Shown in pieces: positions 1-10,327 of a stretch of 64,000 nt of DNA. Source of the stretch: Ostrinia nubilalis. Lineage: Eukaryota; Arthropoda; Insecta; Lepidoptera; Crambidae. Each line of letters opens with the position of its first letter. The stretch's first letter is position 1. The stretch is from contig NC_087111.1 of NCBI RefSeq assembly GCF_963855985.1, positions 3,787,001 to 3,851,000 on the forward strand, in the 5' to 3' direction. The position numbers were made by a program, and so were the translations under genes. The notes beneath the pieces are model-generated. The model did not search any database and was not told where the DNA came from. It saw nothing but the letters and a program-made list of their open reading frames with translations.

Positions 1-391
1 AGGAACATGCTTATTACCCACTCCGCACATTCGACCTACTTTGACAAAGTAATTTATGGGACAAAGTTGATCGGTGGAAACTTTTTATTCGGGCCATGTG
101 TTGCGAAACACGTTTATCTACTTATAGGGACTTAAGTTGCATCTGTGTAAGTAGCGGAAAGTGTCAAAGTTAAGCTGCTGTATTACAGCTATTTATTTTT
201 ATATTAGGCTGACAATAGTGTCTGAGTTTCTTGCGCTGCTTCTTCTCAGCACTGGCCCATTTATTGTCCTGAAGCAGTGGTAGGGTTAATACTGGGACGT
301 GTAAAAGTGCTTTTTTAAAGTCTACTTACAGAAATAAATGAGTTTTACTGAGTTTTTACTGAGTTTTTTACTAGTAATAGCATAAAGTAGA
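1..391. other. No gene seen
   Basis: AT-rich DNA without a supportable reading frame. The stretch near 229-250 contains a GCTTCTTCTCAGCACT block that also forms one arm of the hairpin at 61050-61101, so it is probably an old repeat fragment. Confidence 0.6.
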
Positions 392-502
392 TAAAAAGTT
401 CACAACACGTCGTTATTACGATTGGAAATTGGAATAATACCTATTGTGTTATCAAATTTTTGGTCACTTTAGGTTTCACGAGCTATTGACGCGGATTGTA
501 CA
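392..502. repeat. Fold-back element (GACGTTGACTGT family), partial
   Basis: It contains the blocks AGTTCACAACACGTC and GGTCACTTTAGGTTTCACG, which match the complete copy at 57431-57557 and the interrupted copies at 3982-4310 and 26094-26567. The left inverted end is not recognisable here. There is no coding capacity, and it is an uninterrupted allele of the family's middle. Confidence 0.6.
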
Positions 503-599
503 CAGTACACAGTGAACCTTCCACTGTGCTTCCACAAAATGACAATTTTACTCAATTTACGTATTTTGATCTTTTGATTTGGCTACCAATCGATCATTA

Positions 600-674
600 T
601 GGAAAACATTGGGGGAGGCCTATGTTTAGCAGTGGACATCCTATGGCTGAAATGATGATGATGACGATGATGAG
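600..674 (+). mobile_element. RTE-clade LINE 3' end, short 5'-truncated copy
   Basis: The block GGGGGAGGCCTATGTTTAGC, then a TGGACATCCTATGGCTGA stop context and a degenerate (GAT)n tail, is the end of an RTE-type reverse transcriptase gene. The preserved reading is GEAYVQQWTSYG-like, with the stop codon just before the tail. Only about 75 bases remain. Confidence 0.8.
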
Positions 675-1388
675 GTATTTTGAGAATTTTATATTTGACA
701 TTTTGTGGCAAGTTAATGCTCTGTCGACTGTACTACATTGAGTTTAGCGTGGCGTGTTTAATATGTTTTTAAATTGCGATATTGTTAGACTCTTCCTTTC
801 GTGTACGTCTACTGCTGGACTTGGACCTCTATAAAAATTTTCCAAACAACTGTTTCTGCTCTACACGCATCCATAGCCTGCAACCTTCTTTTACAACATC
901 TGGGGCATATTATACCCCATAGTGAATTTTAACTGTGACGTCACTACACGCTGACTCTAGCACCCCAACTTTACAATTGACACATCTTGTACCGTCTTCA
1001 TTTCAAACAGTCACGAGCACAAAAATGTTTACGATACATAAATTATTCCGATGTAAAAAGGTTTAAATTCCGAAGCAAATGTACAAATATTTTTGCACGT
1101 GACTATATCGGGATACGTGTAATGTTTTGTATTTATTGGTGTTTGGGTAAAACAGAAAATTCCTTTGGAATTGGAATAAAATTGAGACAGAAAATAAGGT
1201 GAGCATTTAAAGGAAAATTCTTTCTTCAAACTTGATTACCAATCCGAGAGGTTCTTCGAAGAATTGTAGATGTTAATTTTGCTCTTTTAGCATTTGTAAT
1301 AAAGTGTATTTGGATTTTTAGATTCAGGCGAATGAAATTCTCATTTCGTTCCTATTGATTGTGAATATTATGGAATAGATAAATGTAT
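675..1388. other. No gene seen
   Basis: The small open frames at 987-1202 (+) and 1029-1229 (-) overlap each other on opposite strands and carry no recognisable domain. I see no repeat structure here. Confidence 0.5.
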
Positions 1389-1541
1389 TCACCTACAAGG
1401 TGGACCGACGACATCGTAAAGGTAGCAGGGAAGCGCTGGACGTAGGCCGCTATCAATTGATCAACGTGGAAAGCATTAGGGGAGGCCTATGTTCAGTAGT
1501 GGACGTCCTATGGCTGAAATGATGATGATGATGATGATGAA
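1389..1541 (+). mobile_element. RTE-clade LINE 3' end with target-site duplication
   Basis: This 5'-truncated copy is about 150 bp long and ends in (GAT)n. One frame reads like the RTE C-terminus (R-W-T-D-D-I-V-K-V-A-G, later W-K-A-L-G-E-A-Y-V-Q), with CAG-to-TAG stops inside, so it is dead. The direct repeat AAATGTAT flanks it at 1381-1388 and 1540-1547, the expected footprint of target-primed reverse transcription. Confidence 0.88.
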
Positions 1542-1724
1542 ATGTATACCAATACGGCATCTAATGGTGAGAGAGCTCTTTGAGGGATCGATGCAATTAA
1601 TATCTCTATCATCATCATCATGATCATTTAGTCACTGCTCACTAGATCACTGCAGGAGTACGATCCACCCCTAGTTTACCAGAGGAAGAGCATATGGTTT
1701 TCACTAAACAGGTGAAGATGGCTT

Positions 1725-1800
1725 CCATCTTCGGCCTGATCATCACTTTCCATCAGGTGAGATGCAGGCCAAAAGCTTCCTTGTTGTGATAAAAATGAAA
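1725..1800 (+). repeat. SINE-A 3' body fragment
   Basis: CTTCCATCTTCGGCCTGATC and CATCAGGTGAGATGCAGGCC match the 3' half of the full SINEs at 26166-26498 and 44423-44755. The tRNA-like head is absent. Confidence 0.7.
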
Positions 1801-1894
1801 CTCCCCACCTTGGCCAGTATGAGGAGGCAATTATATTCTTTCTTTTATTAAAAAAAAAGTAACTTGTTATTTCACAAATTACTAATAGTGACGT

Positions 1895-1965
1895 TAGCCC
1901 CTCGTTCCTCGGATCACGAGTCGGCCAGTCCAACCCCTTCAACGTTTGGCTATCGTGGCTTCATT
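1895..1965 (-). repeat. SINE-D tRNA-like head fragment
   Basis: On the minus strand, GCCACGATAGCCAAACG starts a tRNA-like box A region followed by GGGGTTGGACTGGCC, the same order as in the copy at 4110-4283. The box B half is poorly conserved. Confidence 0.5.
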
Positions 1966-3270
1966 TTATACCTACCTACTACCTTTTCGTCCAATATTAT
2001 AAGTTCTCGTGGCCTAGGTTTTACTGAAAAAGGGTCCATATTACAATGGTTCCTGGTTATAATGACGTGATTTCAGCACGGATCATTTCTCGAGCCCATT
2101 AACGTGCCCGTTTCCATCCCCTTATCAATGCTGACGGTACAACACACATCAGATCATCAATTTGTTGAAAAATCGATCTTATAACAGCTGAATAAGGTAC
2201 GACACTTTAGCTGTAAGCCCGATTGGTATGTCACGCCACTCGCGTCTTGCTGTCAGATGCTGACCCTACTTCAATCTGGGATACCTCTTTGTGTCAGCTC
2301 GAGTTTGTCGCTTGAAATATTACGTATAATGTTAAGAGCGTTTTTGATGGGTGTAAATTTTTGCTTGTTTGTACAAAATGTGAATTGGTTTAATACTTGA
2401 CAATCGCAAATTTATTCAAAATGATGTTAGCATTTACAAAGCAGACTTATTTACCACCACTTCGCGAAAACAATCCCATTATAAACTTAAACACAAAAAT
2501 GTACAAGTCCTGCAACGCGTTCTTCTACCGTATTTAAAAAAAATGTAAATCAAGTCGGTGACTTGGCAATTGCACACAGTCATGTCTTCTTGGTCACTGG
2601 AGAAACTTTTAGTTTTTTCCATAAAGAAGTAACAGGGGGTCTAAAATGGCCTAAATGACTTTGAGAATGATGCTCGATTTCGTAAGGGGACTTCCCTGGC
2701 TCCTAGAACTAGATTTTTTTAATTAATCTTGATTATTTTGTCAATCAAGAAAATCTTAAAAATTACTCTGACTAAGAAGCAAGAATATCTGCAAATTGAT
2801 TTAGATACTTAAAGCCTTAATAAAGCTATGTTTATTAGAAATGTTATAATTGAAATACCTGAGCAAACCAATTTCAATAGGCTTTTGTCATACCTTGTTA
2901 ATAAGATGAATGAATTGCGTTACCAAAATCTGTATTTAGGGCTTTATTTATTAGACAACAGAGACTATCGATAAATTGAGTTAAATAAACATCCATTTAC
3001 AAGTAACGATGACAATAATATCAAAGCTTAGTGTATTAAGAGAGCGATATTTTGTGTTACAAAGGATTTGCAATACAAGGACCACCATTTACCGCTTTTG
3101 AAGCAGGACAATGGGTGATATTGGGGCTCCGTTTGATTTATTGGATTGTAGATCACTTCAGACCAATAGGAGCCACCACAACTTCTGATAAGATTCACTG
3201 AACATATTTGGAACATTCCAAAATAGCTTTAGATCAATTTTGGTACAATAGAAACTTGATATCCCCCATC
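1966..3270. other. No gene seen
   Basis: About 1.3 kb of AT-rich sequence. The only sizeable frame, 3028-3216 on the minus strand, has no recognisable motif. Confidence 0.5.
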
Positions 3271-3271
3271 A

Positions 3272-3350
3272 GGTCATTTAGACCACCAGAGGCAAGAGGA
3301 TTTGGCTTACACTCCCCTCGCTGGCCAGACGGGTTGGAGACACTTGAACT
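3272..3350 (+). repeat. Dispersed repeat with CGCTGGCCAGACGGGTTGG core
   Basis: The core CTGGCCAGACGGGTTGG recurs at 52855-52925 and, more diverged, at 11557-11612. In all three it follows a CTTxCTCCCC-like block. The element class is unresolved; it is probably the internal part of a SINE. Confidence 0.55.
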
Positions 3351-3585
3351 TGATGAGTAAGTTTAAATCTTGACCATAATATAATAATATGGAAAGAGAT
3401 TCAAACGACGATTGAAACTTAAATAGACTAAAGCCTATGATAGTTAAAATTTGATTTTGAAAAATAAAACTAATCACTTGCTTGAATTATATTATATGGA
3501 GAAACTTCTCTTTTGAATGTTTTTTTTAATGAAGAGCGTAAATATTACTTTAAAAACATTTTATAATTAATATTTGATGCATCAG

Positions 3586-3744
3586 TTCATCATTTCAGCC
3601 ACAAGACGTCTACTGCTGATCATAGGAGAAACATAAAACATTAGTAATCATTGGGGGATGCCCAATGATTTCCTTGACCGGTTGGTAGCGGCCTGCATCC
3701 AATTGCTTCCTGCTACCTATATGAGGTCGTCGGTCCACCTAGTG
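3586..3744 (-). mobile_element. RTE-clade LINE 3' end, diverged
   Basis: On the minus strand it runs from the AGGTGGACCGACGAC block at the high-coordinate end to GGCTGAAATGATG at 3586. A CATTGGGG block and a small internal rearrangement near 3640-3670 show decay. Confidence 0.75.
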
Positions 3745-3981
3745 GGTTCACGAATATTACGATAAAATGTGGCGTCTATAACCAAAACTATCTGTACAGC
3801 CGACACAATCTGAGATTTCACAACAATACATGTCTGCATACTTGGCCCATTGTTGGGAAGTATTCGTATAATTCTATAGATAGATTGTCGTAGCCTTTGG
3901 GTTGATTAACATTTGAATGTGAGGCCGTACTTTGTCTAAAGCTTAATTTGACGGGTGGGCTAATGGTTTTGGTTTGAACTG

Positions 3982-4310
3982 TGTACTCTGTATAGTCAGT
4001 GTCAATATCGTGACACTCAAAGTAGCCGATAAGTTTGAAACACGTCTTTGTTACTTGGAATAAGGTTGTGTTGTCAACTTTTTGGCCACTTTGGGTGTCA
4101 CGAACAATTTTTTTCTTTAAACTAATAGTCTTGTTAGCTCCTCGAACTAAGCTAAATATGCTTGTATCACGAGTGAGCTCACCACAATAGTCGAGCGGCG
4201 GCGGGGACCAAACCCGCGTTCCCCGGGTCACGAGTGGGCCAGTCCGACCCCTTCACCGTTCGGCTATCGTGGCATGTTTGGCTTATTTGACGCTAACTGT
4301 ACTCTGTACA
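3982..4310. repeat. Fold-back element (GACGTTGACTGT family) interrupted by a SINE
   Basis: The left end TGTACTCTGTATAGTCAG and the right end GCTAACTGTACTCTGTACA are imperfect inverted repeats. The interior carries the family blocks AAACACGTCTTTGTTAC and GGCCACTTTGGGTGTCACG. The SINE at about 4110-4283 splits the right end, leaving TTTGACGCTAACTGT on the far side. The uninterrupted family member is 57431-57557. Confidence 0.7.
4110..4283 (-). mobile_element. SINE-D, tRNA-derived
   Basis: Read on the minus strand, GCCACGATAGCCGAACGG contains a box A match (TAGCCGAACGG). About 50 bases on, GGTTTGGTCCC is a degenerate box B. A short body and a T-rich end (A-rich on the element strand) follow near 4110. 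The head resembles a tRNA but does not close a clean cloverleaf, so it is a SINE and not a tRNA gene. Confidence 0.65.
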
Positions 4311-4944
4311 AACTAAAACCTAGCAACGTTAAGTTTCAGTTCTGCATAGTCGTTGTCAGAGTAAGGTCAGCCAACTCTTTTAAGTTTAAATAATAAAACA
4401 AATCTGTAAGCCCAGGATGCGCACTACGATAAGCATCGTGCCATTTTATAGAGCTCACGCGATAAGCCCATACGTTTGTCGTCTAAAATCATCGATAAAA
4501 TTATATCACGGCGCGCATCCTAGTTTGGCTGAGGAAGCTTAAGTACTTTCGTTAACATACTTTAGTTTATAGTGAAGTATACTGATTAATTAGTTGTACT
4601 GTAACATTTTATATTTTAATTATTGACTGCAACATGGTGTCGCATTCAATGTGTTGAATTAGCTGTATTTTAGTTTTAAGTAAATTTGTACTTTTCGAAT
4701 CAATAAATATTGGACATTCAAACCCTACGCATGTCTTTCACTTAACATACCACATGGCGACCCTTGCCAGGATACTTAAGTTTATAGTTGTGTGGAAAGA
4801 AGACTTACATTCAAGTAGTTTATGTAATTTGGTCTGCATTAATCGATGTTTCTCTTTACTTACCTGAAAAAGAAATAAACATTCATTAATATCAAGAAAG
4901 AAACAAAAAATAAATCTTTACATTTTTCCCCTTTCTCGTTATAT
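4311..4944. other. No gene seen
   Basis: AT-rich spacer between the interrupted fold-back and the long-inverted-repeat element. No supportable gene or repeat was recognised. Confidence 0.5.
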
Positions 4945-5104
4945 ATGTCACCGGAAAATAACAAGACTCGTAAGTTGATCAATTTTCTAGGAAGTTGATC
5001 AACTTTCGGAAAATAACAAATGGCAGTTGAAATGTACTATTTAACGCATCGAATTTTAGCTAATTGGTCAACTTACGGTACCTAGCCGTAATTTAATAAT
5101 TAAA

Positions 5105-6313
5105 TCTACAGCTGATGCGGTTCATGAACTTACTGACCACGTCTCTAGAAATCTGGACAGGGGCAAGAAATGTCTTTCGATCTTCCTAGACCTGGCCAAG
5201 GCTTTTGACACGGTTTCCATCCCCATCCTGCTGGCCAAATTGGAGGCGATAGGTGTTAGAGGCAACCAGCTTTCTCTATTCCGCAGTTACTTTACAGGTC
5301 GCTCTCAGTCGGTCGTAATAGACGGAAATGTGAGTTCTGAGGTCCCTATAGAGTACGGTGTTCCCCAGGGAAGCATTCTCGGCCCCACGCTTTTCCTGGT
5401 GTACATCAACGATCTCTGCTCCCTTCCCATCCCAAACTGTAAAATTATTTCCTTTGCCGATGACACAGCCCTCGTATTTGCAGCCGACTCATGGGGTGAC
5501 ACTTTCCGGCGAGCACAGTCTGGATTTCACCAGGTCTCCTTATGGTTACAAAAAAACCTTCTAACGCTCAACGTAAAAAAAACCCATTATATGACGTTCT
5601 CTATTAACAAAATCCCAACAAATACCCTTAGTGGTCTTCGATTAATTGCCCATACTCACCCCCTTCTATCTGACCTACCTTGTAACTGTTCACCACTGTC
5701 TTCGACTGATGAAATTAAATATCTAGGCATAACTATAGATTCGAGACTAACTTTTAAATCCCATTTCGTAGCTACAGCCGGGAGACTCCGCAAGCTTATG
5801 TTTGTCTTTCGTAGGCTTCGCCACGTAGCAGACCCCAGCCTTGTCAGGACAGTCTATGTAGCCCTCTGCCAGTCACTTTTGATTTATTGCATAACCTCTT
5901 GGGGAGGTGCCTGCAAGACTGTCCTGATAAAGCTGGAACGAGCTCAAAGGGCCATCCTTAAAATTTGCACCTTCAAACCGCTGCTTTTCCCTACGTATGA
6001 GCTCTTCCAATACTGCCAAGTTTTAACCGTCCGCCAACTCTTCATCTTGTATATTGTCTTAAAACAACACCATCTAGCAAATTTCGATCCCTCTGTTGTC
6101 CGACGTAATCACCTGGTAGTTCCCTCTTCTTCTTTTAAAACTTACTTCTCTCATCGCTTCTACTGTTTCTTGGGTCCTTTTTTGTATAATGCTCTTCACC
6201 ATAATTTAGATCTCCACTCCTTGCCCAAATTTCATTGTAAGTACAAGGTCTCAAATTACTTGCAATCCTTGACGTATGCTGAAACGGAAAACCTGCTTCA
6301 ACCAATTAGGTAA
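5105..6313 (+). CDS. Non-LTR retrotransposon reverse transcriptase, 5'-truncated
   Basis: An open frame of about 400 codons runs from the edge of the left inverted repeat to a TAA at 6311-6313. The first ATG in frame, at 5240, is not a real start because homology begins upstream. Motifs in order: FLDLAKAFDTV at about 5186-5218 (RT motif with the first catalytic Asp), GVPQGSILGP near 5359-5388, and FADDTAL near 5453-5473, the catalytic Asp pair. A LLTLNVKKTHYM segment and a thumb or C-terminal region follow. This is the order expected of a CR1/L2/Jockey-type LINE polymerase, which copies its own RNA at a nicked target. The endonuclease and everything upstream of the fingers are missing, so the copy is dead, yet the frame has no internal stop, implying a fairly recent insertion. 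The exact clade is an inference. Confidence 0.85.
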   Translation, partial: STADAVHELTDHVSRNLDRGKKCLSIFLDLAKAFDTVSIPILLAKLEAIGVRGNQLSLFRSYFTGRSQSVVIDGNVSSEVPIEYGVPQGSILGPTLFLVYINDLCSLPIPNCKIISFADDTALVFAADSWGDTFRRAQSGFHQVSLWLQKNLLTLNVKKTHYMTFSINKIPTNTLSGLRLIAHTHPLLSDLPCNCSPLSSTDEIKYLGITIDSRLTFKSHFVATAGRLRKLMFVFRRLRHVADPSLVRTVYVALCQSLLIYCITSWGGACKTVLIKLERAQRAILKICTFKPLLFPTYELFQYCQVLTVRQLFILYIVLKQHHLANFDPSVVRRNHLVVPSSSFKTYFSHRFYCFLGPFLYNALHHNLDLHSLPKFHCKYKVSNYLQSLTYAETENLLQPIR

Positions 6314-6712
6314 CTTTAATACGGGCAGATGGTTCATTACTAACACACACGCACACTCACTCACATACACCTACACTCACATACACTCACACTTACATAC
6401 ACCTACACTCACATACACTCTCACTCTCATTACACTCACTCTCACATCACTTACACTTCACCTTTTACACACTCTCTTTCAATACTCGTCTAGTTTTTGT
6501 CTAGTTTTAAAATAACTTTATTAAATTCTATGTGCTCCGGCCATTATCGAGAGAGGAGAGTACTGGCGCTCTGTAGTACAGGCTTCTCGCCTAGTTCAGA
6601 CTCCAGTTCTCTCACAATCTTACCCTGTTCAATTAGTACATAGCAATTTGTGTTTCACTGTAATAATGGATTGTGAAAGAAAGAAATAAATGCTTTTTAT
6701 TATTATTATGTT
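6314..6712 (+). mobile_element. 3' UTR and (ATT)n tail of the LINE at 5105
   Basis: After the stop codon comes a CA-rich minisatellite (ACACTCACATACA variants, 6340-6470). An AATAAATGC-like signal and a short TTATTATTATT tail ending near 6710 close the element. Confidence 0.65.
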
Positions 6713-7428
6713 TGTACGCTTTGGAGCTCACGGGTCAAAAGTGGCCCGGTCCTTTGTAAGGCTTGCGTGGGGATACAGATCCAACACGTAGAGGCCGTTT
6801 TAAGCGCAAAATAATCGACAAAAGTGAAAGTGGTGCACATGCTGGATCTAGTCTCTGACTATATCATGGGATGTAGCCAGAGACCATCCCCAGCCTGTGC
6901 ACAGGAGCTATTGCAGTTATTGGAGAATGGACTAGGGTTATGGATGAAGGATGGATGGACTGGTTACTGGGCTATGGATGGAGACTACGGGACACCTGCC
7001 TGGTTCATAGTCTCGGACTGAAAAAATGGCAGGCGGTGACTAGCCAGCGACTAAATGGGCCCCCCCTGGCGTCATGGGTCGTATAGACCGGACTGAGGGG
7101 CAACATTGGCGTCTGCCAGCTCAAGTGTGTAGAGAGGTGTGCTGCGCTTTCTCCGAAGTTACTCGCGGCGTTATGCCCTTTAACACTTCCACCCCTGGAG
7201 CATATAGCTCTAGCGACTCCACTCTGACCGGCCGGTTAAGGCAAGCCAGAGGTGAAAGTCCTGCAGACCCTCTCGGATTCCACTTCGGCAAGCCGAAGAC
7301 GAGGGTCTTGACCGACTCTCGGGAGCACTCGGATTAACAACTGGCCCCGTGGTGTCGCTACTCACCAACAGCTCGCCACAAAGCTGCCCTGCGGGGCAAG
7401 CTTTTTATTATTATTATTATTATTATAA
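6713..7428 (+). mobile_element. 3' end of a second LINE-like element
   Basis: The sequence is noticeably more GC-rich than its surroundings (GGTCTTGACCGACTCTCGGG, CCTGCGGGGCAAGC) and ends in a long (TTA)n tail at 7405-7428. No catalytic motif is legible; the small frames 6824-7021 and 7074-7337 have no known domain. The tail and base composition suggest the 3' UTR of another non-LTR element inserted next to the first. The family is unknown. Confidence 0.5.
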
Positions 7429-7955
7429 CTATATTGCTACAAGTAAAATCATCCACAAATGGGCCAATCGTTGCCCAGTGTACTATTTGACGGTACACTA
7501 TTATCCGTCACTTAATACACTTTTCTCTGATTGGTCGACAGACACTTATAGATTATGTTGTTTTAATATTTACATTTTAGAGATAGGGATATTAAAGTTC
7601 GTCTATGCTATATAGTTAAATAAATGAAAAATGTTTAAAAAATATATTGGAGCTCAAAGTTTTATTATTGTAAGTTATATTATTGTAAGTTATATTAATA
7701 ATAAGTAAGTTTGTTTATTTCTACCACTACAGACTCCATTTCACTCATCATAAATAAAATGACGCGTTATAATGAGAATTATTACCACACAAAACAACAA
7801 TTGCTAATTTTACTACTGTAAAGTAAATAAAGAAAATAGATAGATTTGTTTACGTTTAAACCGGTAATGGCGGCGGCCGGGTGGCGGGGAGCGGTATAAA
7901 AGCACGTGAGTCTTTTAACCAATCAACGTGCGCCTTGCCTTTGTCGGATGATTTA
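7429..7955. other. Right interior of the long-inverted-repeat element
   Basis: AT-rich, with a 19-bp direct repeat (ATTATTGTAAGTTATATT, twice at 7663-7700). A short GC-rich patch, GGCGGCGGCCGGGTGGCGGG, precedes GGTATAAAAGCACG at 7891-7904, which looks like a TATA box. It could be the remains of the element's own promoter. No reading frame follows. Confidence 0.4.
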
Positions 7956-8275
7956 ACGGCAAGACGCCGTAAATTAATCAACTTACTAAAATACATACGT
8001 TAAATAGTACATTTCAAATGCCGTTTATTATTTTCCGAGAGTTGATCAACTACCTAGAAAATTGATCAACTTACGATTCTTGTTATTTTCCGGTGACATA
8101 TATACTTCCAGGAACTGTTCAATATTTTCCAAACGTTATTAGGGAATAATTTTGTATTTTGAAAAGCTTTGATCCAAAATCTTGGAAAGCATTTGATTCT
8201 GTTATATTTTTATCTAAATTGATAAATTGTAGTTGGGGAAAGGAAAAAGTATAGAAGTTCTCTTTAGGTTTCCAC

Positions 8276-8654
8276 TAGGGATGTTATGAATATGTAGTTT
8301 CGGTTATGGATACGGTTACGGATATAGGAATAATATTATACCGGTTTCGGTTACGGTTACGGATATCTGTGCGTTAGAATGCAATTTGCAAAAGTTGTTC
8401 AACACGGTTCATTCACGCACTTTACATCGAATAAAAAGTAATAAAAAATAAAAATTGATACTAGATGGCATTATAAAGGTAAATCAGGCTTTTATGCCTT
8501 TACATAATACTTATTACTCTACATGTAATGCAAAAAACAATTTAAACTGCCTACATCCGAAACTATCCGAAACTTTTGAATCGATTAGGTTACGGTTTCT
8601 GATATTTTTTATCCGAAATTTCGGTTTCGGTTACGGATATCCATAACATCCCTG
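8276..8654. mobile_element. hAT-like MITE, 379 bp
   Basis: The ends are inverted: left TAGGGATGTTATGAATAT, right ATATCCATAACATCCCTG. Flanking 8-mers GTTTCCAC (8268-8275) and GTTTCCAA (8655-8662) differ at one base and fit an 8-bp hAT target duplication. The interior is rich in CGGTTACGG-type repeats on both sides. It encodes no transposase. Confidence 0.8.
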
Positions 8655-8662
8655 GTTTCCAA

Positions 8663-9001
8663 GCTAGGTTTCTGATTTTAATAAAAAAATGTGTTACAGT
8701 GAACTAACATGTATGAAATAATGTAATGGTAAGTCCGCATCCGGACTAAACTTCATAGCAGACTTATCAACTCGGAAAGGGATCAACACCGTATCGCCTT
8801 TCGCGAGCTGTCATCGCCTTTTGCGCGCTGTCAAACGCGAGTCGAGGCGTTTACGTTACGTTATAAGAGTGCGTTGCAGTCAGTGGCGGCGTAAGGCGTA
8901 GGCGACGTGGGCCACCGCCTACGGCCTCGCGGAACAAGGGGCCTCGCGCATAAAAATTTTGCTCACGTCATGTCAAATTTAACTTTTAAATACTATTAAA
9001 T
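8663..9001. other. No gene seen
   Basis: Mixed sequence with a short GC-rich patch (TCGCCTTTTGCGCGCTGTC) near 8815. No support for a gene. Confidence 0.45.
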
Positions 9002-9229
9002 ACTAGCTTTTGCCCGCGGTTTCACCCGCGTGAAATTTAGTAGGTATGTCACAGATCGTCATAAATTATAGCCTATATGTTAATCTAGGTTATAAACCGT
9101 AATACTGTTAAGTTTCAACAAAATCCGTTCAGTAGTTTTTACGTGAAAAAGTAACAAACATCCAGACATCCAAACATCCAGACATCATGACATCCAAACT
9201 TTCGCATTTATAATACCTATTAGTAGGAT
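9002..9229 (+). repeat. CCCGCGG dispersed repeat
   Basis: It begins CTAGCTTTTGCCCGCGG with a paired CACCCGCGTG, a stem typical of this lepidopteran family. The core AAATCCGTTCAGTAGTTTTT follows, then CATCCAGACATCC short tandems. It ends CTTTCGCATTTATAATA. Same order as 25827-26034 (+) and 54384-54583 (-). Confidence 0.75.
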
Positions 9230-10229
9230 AAATTATTGATAGCTAAACAATGTAGTTAAATTTGTTTTTTCCAAACAAATTCAGCCATAATCAGACACAA
9301 AATTAAGCAACAACACGGTTTTAAGTGACAAACATTATTCTTTGGCGCAAAATTCCTTTAAAAATAATCACTGAATCAAGAAATCAGAAACTGTCAATGA
9401 ATAGACCATTGACCCGTTTTTTTTATTATTTCTTAAAATCCGTCTTCAGGTCGCCACAGAACCAGGCCATACCTCTAATCTGTGAACAAGGCCTCGCGAA
9501 ATCTGTCTTGCCCACATCAAATTTAGGTCTTGCCCCGCCACTGGTTGCAGTATAGAGTTTCATACAAAGAATACTGACCGCCTCGAGTTGATATGGTTAC
9601 GATCTTTTTTCGGGTTGATAAATGTGCGACATCCTTAAATCCGCACGCGTGCCGAAATCTGCATGTCATGAAAAGGGTGCTTATGGAATAGAATAGAATA
9701 GAATAGGTTTATTGACACATTAAAAGACACAATACGGAAAAAAACAACAAAAACACAAAATAATACATAGGCTATAAAACAAAGAGTATATTATATGGGT
9801 GGAGAATAATTTTTTTTCCACATTAAAATGGTTTTATGTACCGTGGCGTCCGCGGTTGTCTTGCAAACGTTCGAAGTTCATATCTATGCTTATGCCATTC
9901 ACCATGACTAGAAAACATCATACAGACGGTCACCATGACTACGGAACGAGTTAAAAGAGTAGGTACCTACCTACTTAGCCCCGTTTTTCATCTCTTAAGT
10001 GGGTTATTCGTTATTCAGCATAATTGTGTAGGATATTTATGAAAATGAATCTTCGGATAATAATTTTATGGCCCAATTTATGTAATAATTTTGGCCATTA
10101 GCGTTTAAATACTGTTAATTTTTTTATTAAAGGGCCTATTTATTGTGTCATGTACCATCCTAGACTGCGCTGCATCTGACTTAACACCAGGTGCGATTGC
10201 GGTCAAATACCTGCCTTATCTTGTTGCCA
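9230..10229. other. Spacer with a GAATA microsatellite
   Basis: No gene is supported. (GAATA)n with about five units lies at 9687-9712 and precedes GGTTTATTGACAC, a common LINE or SINE edge. The frame 9325-9555 lacks any recognised motif. Confidence 0.5.
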
Positions 10230-10327
10230 CAGGGTGACGCACGAACCAGTCACAGAGCTCTATTCTACGCTGTGCGTTCGATTTTCTGCTTCACTTAAGC
10301 AAGCATCGTTTGTAAATACGGGCGTTA
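10230..10327 (+). repeat. GTGAATACGGGC fold-back MITE, 5'-truncated
   Basis: It contains GGTGACGCACGAACCAGTCA, GAGCTCTATTC and the end GTTTGTAAATACGGGCGTT. The left inverted end (GCCCGTATTCACAAAC) is missing. Full copies are at 38463-38612 and 61555-61699. Confidence 0.75.

Larger units (their letters stand above)
4945..8099. mobile_element. 3.16-kb composite element with ~145-bp terminal inverted repeats
   Basis: 4945-5090 and 7956-8099 are inverted copies of each other. Both start ATGTCACCGGAAAATAACAAG at the outer edge and carry two TTGATCAA motifs. Flanking ATAT at 4941-4944 and 8100-8103 may be a target duplication, but the junction is itself palindromic (ATATAT) and could equally be a TA duplication. 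No transposase was seen. The interior holds two same-strand LINE 3' segments (5105-6712 and 6713-7425) and an AT-rich right part. Long inverted ends with foreign cargo suggest a fold-back or non-autonomous DNA transposon that served as a landing site. The superfamily is not identified. Confidence 0.8.

Noticed and set aside
5305..5564. Frames 5305-5502 (-) and 5358-5564 (+)
   Set aside because: Shadows of the LINE reverse transcriptase frame.
8280..8650. Interstitial telomere repeats
   Set aside because: The units are TTTCGGTTACGG-type, not the insect TTAGG telomere repeat, and lie inside a MITE with target duplication.
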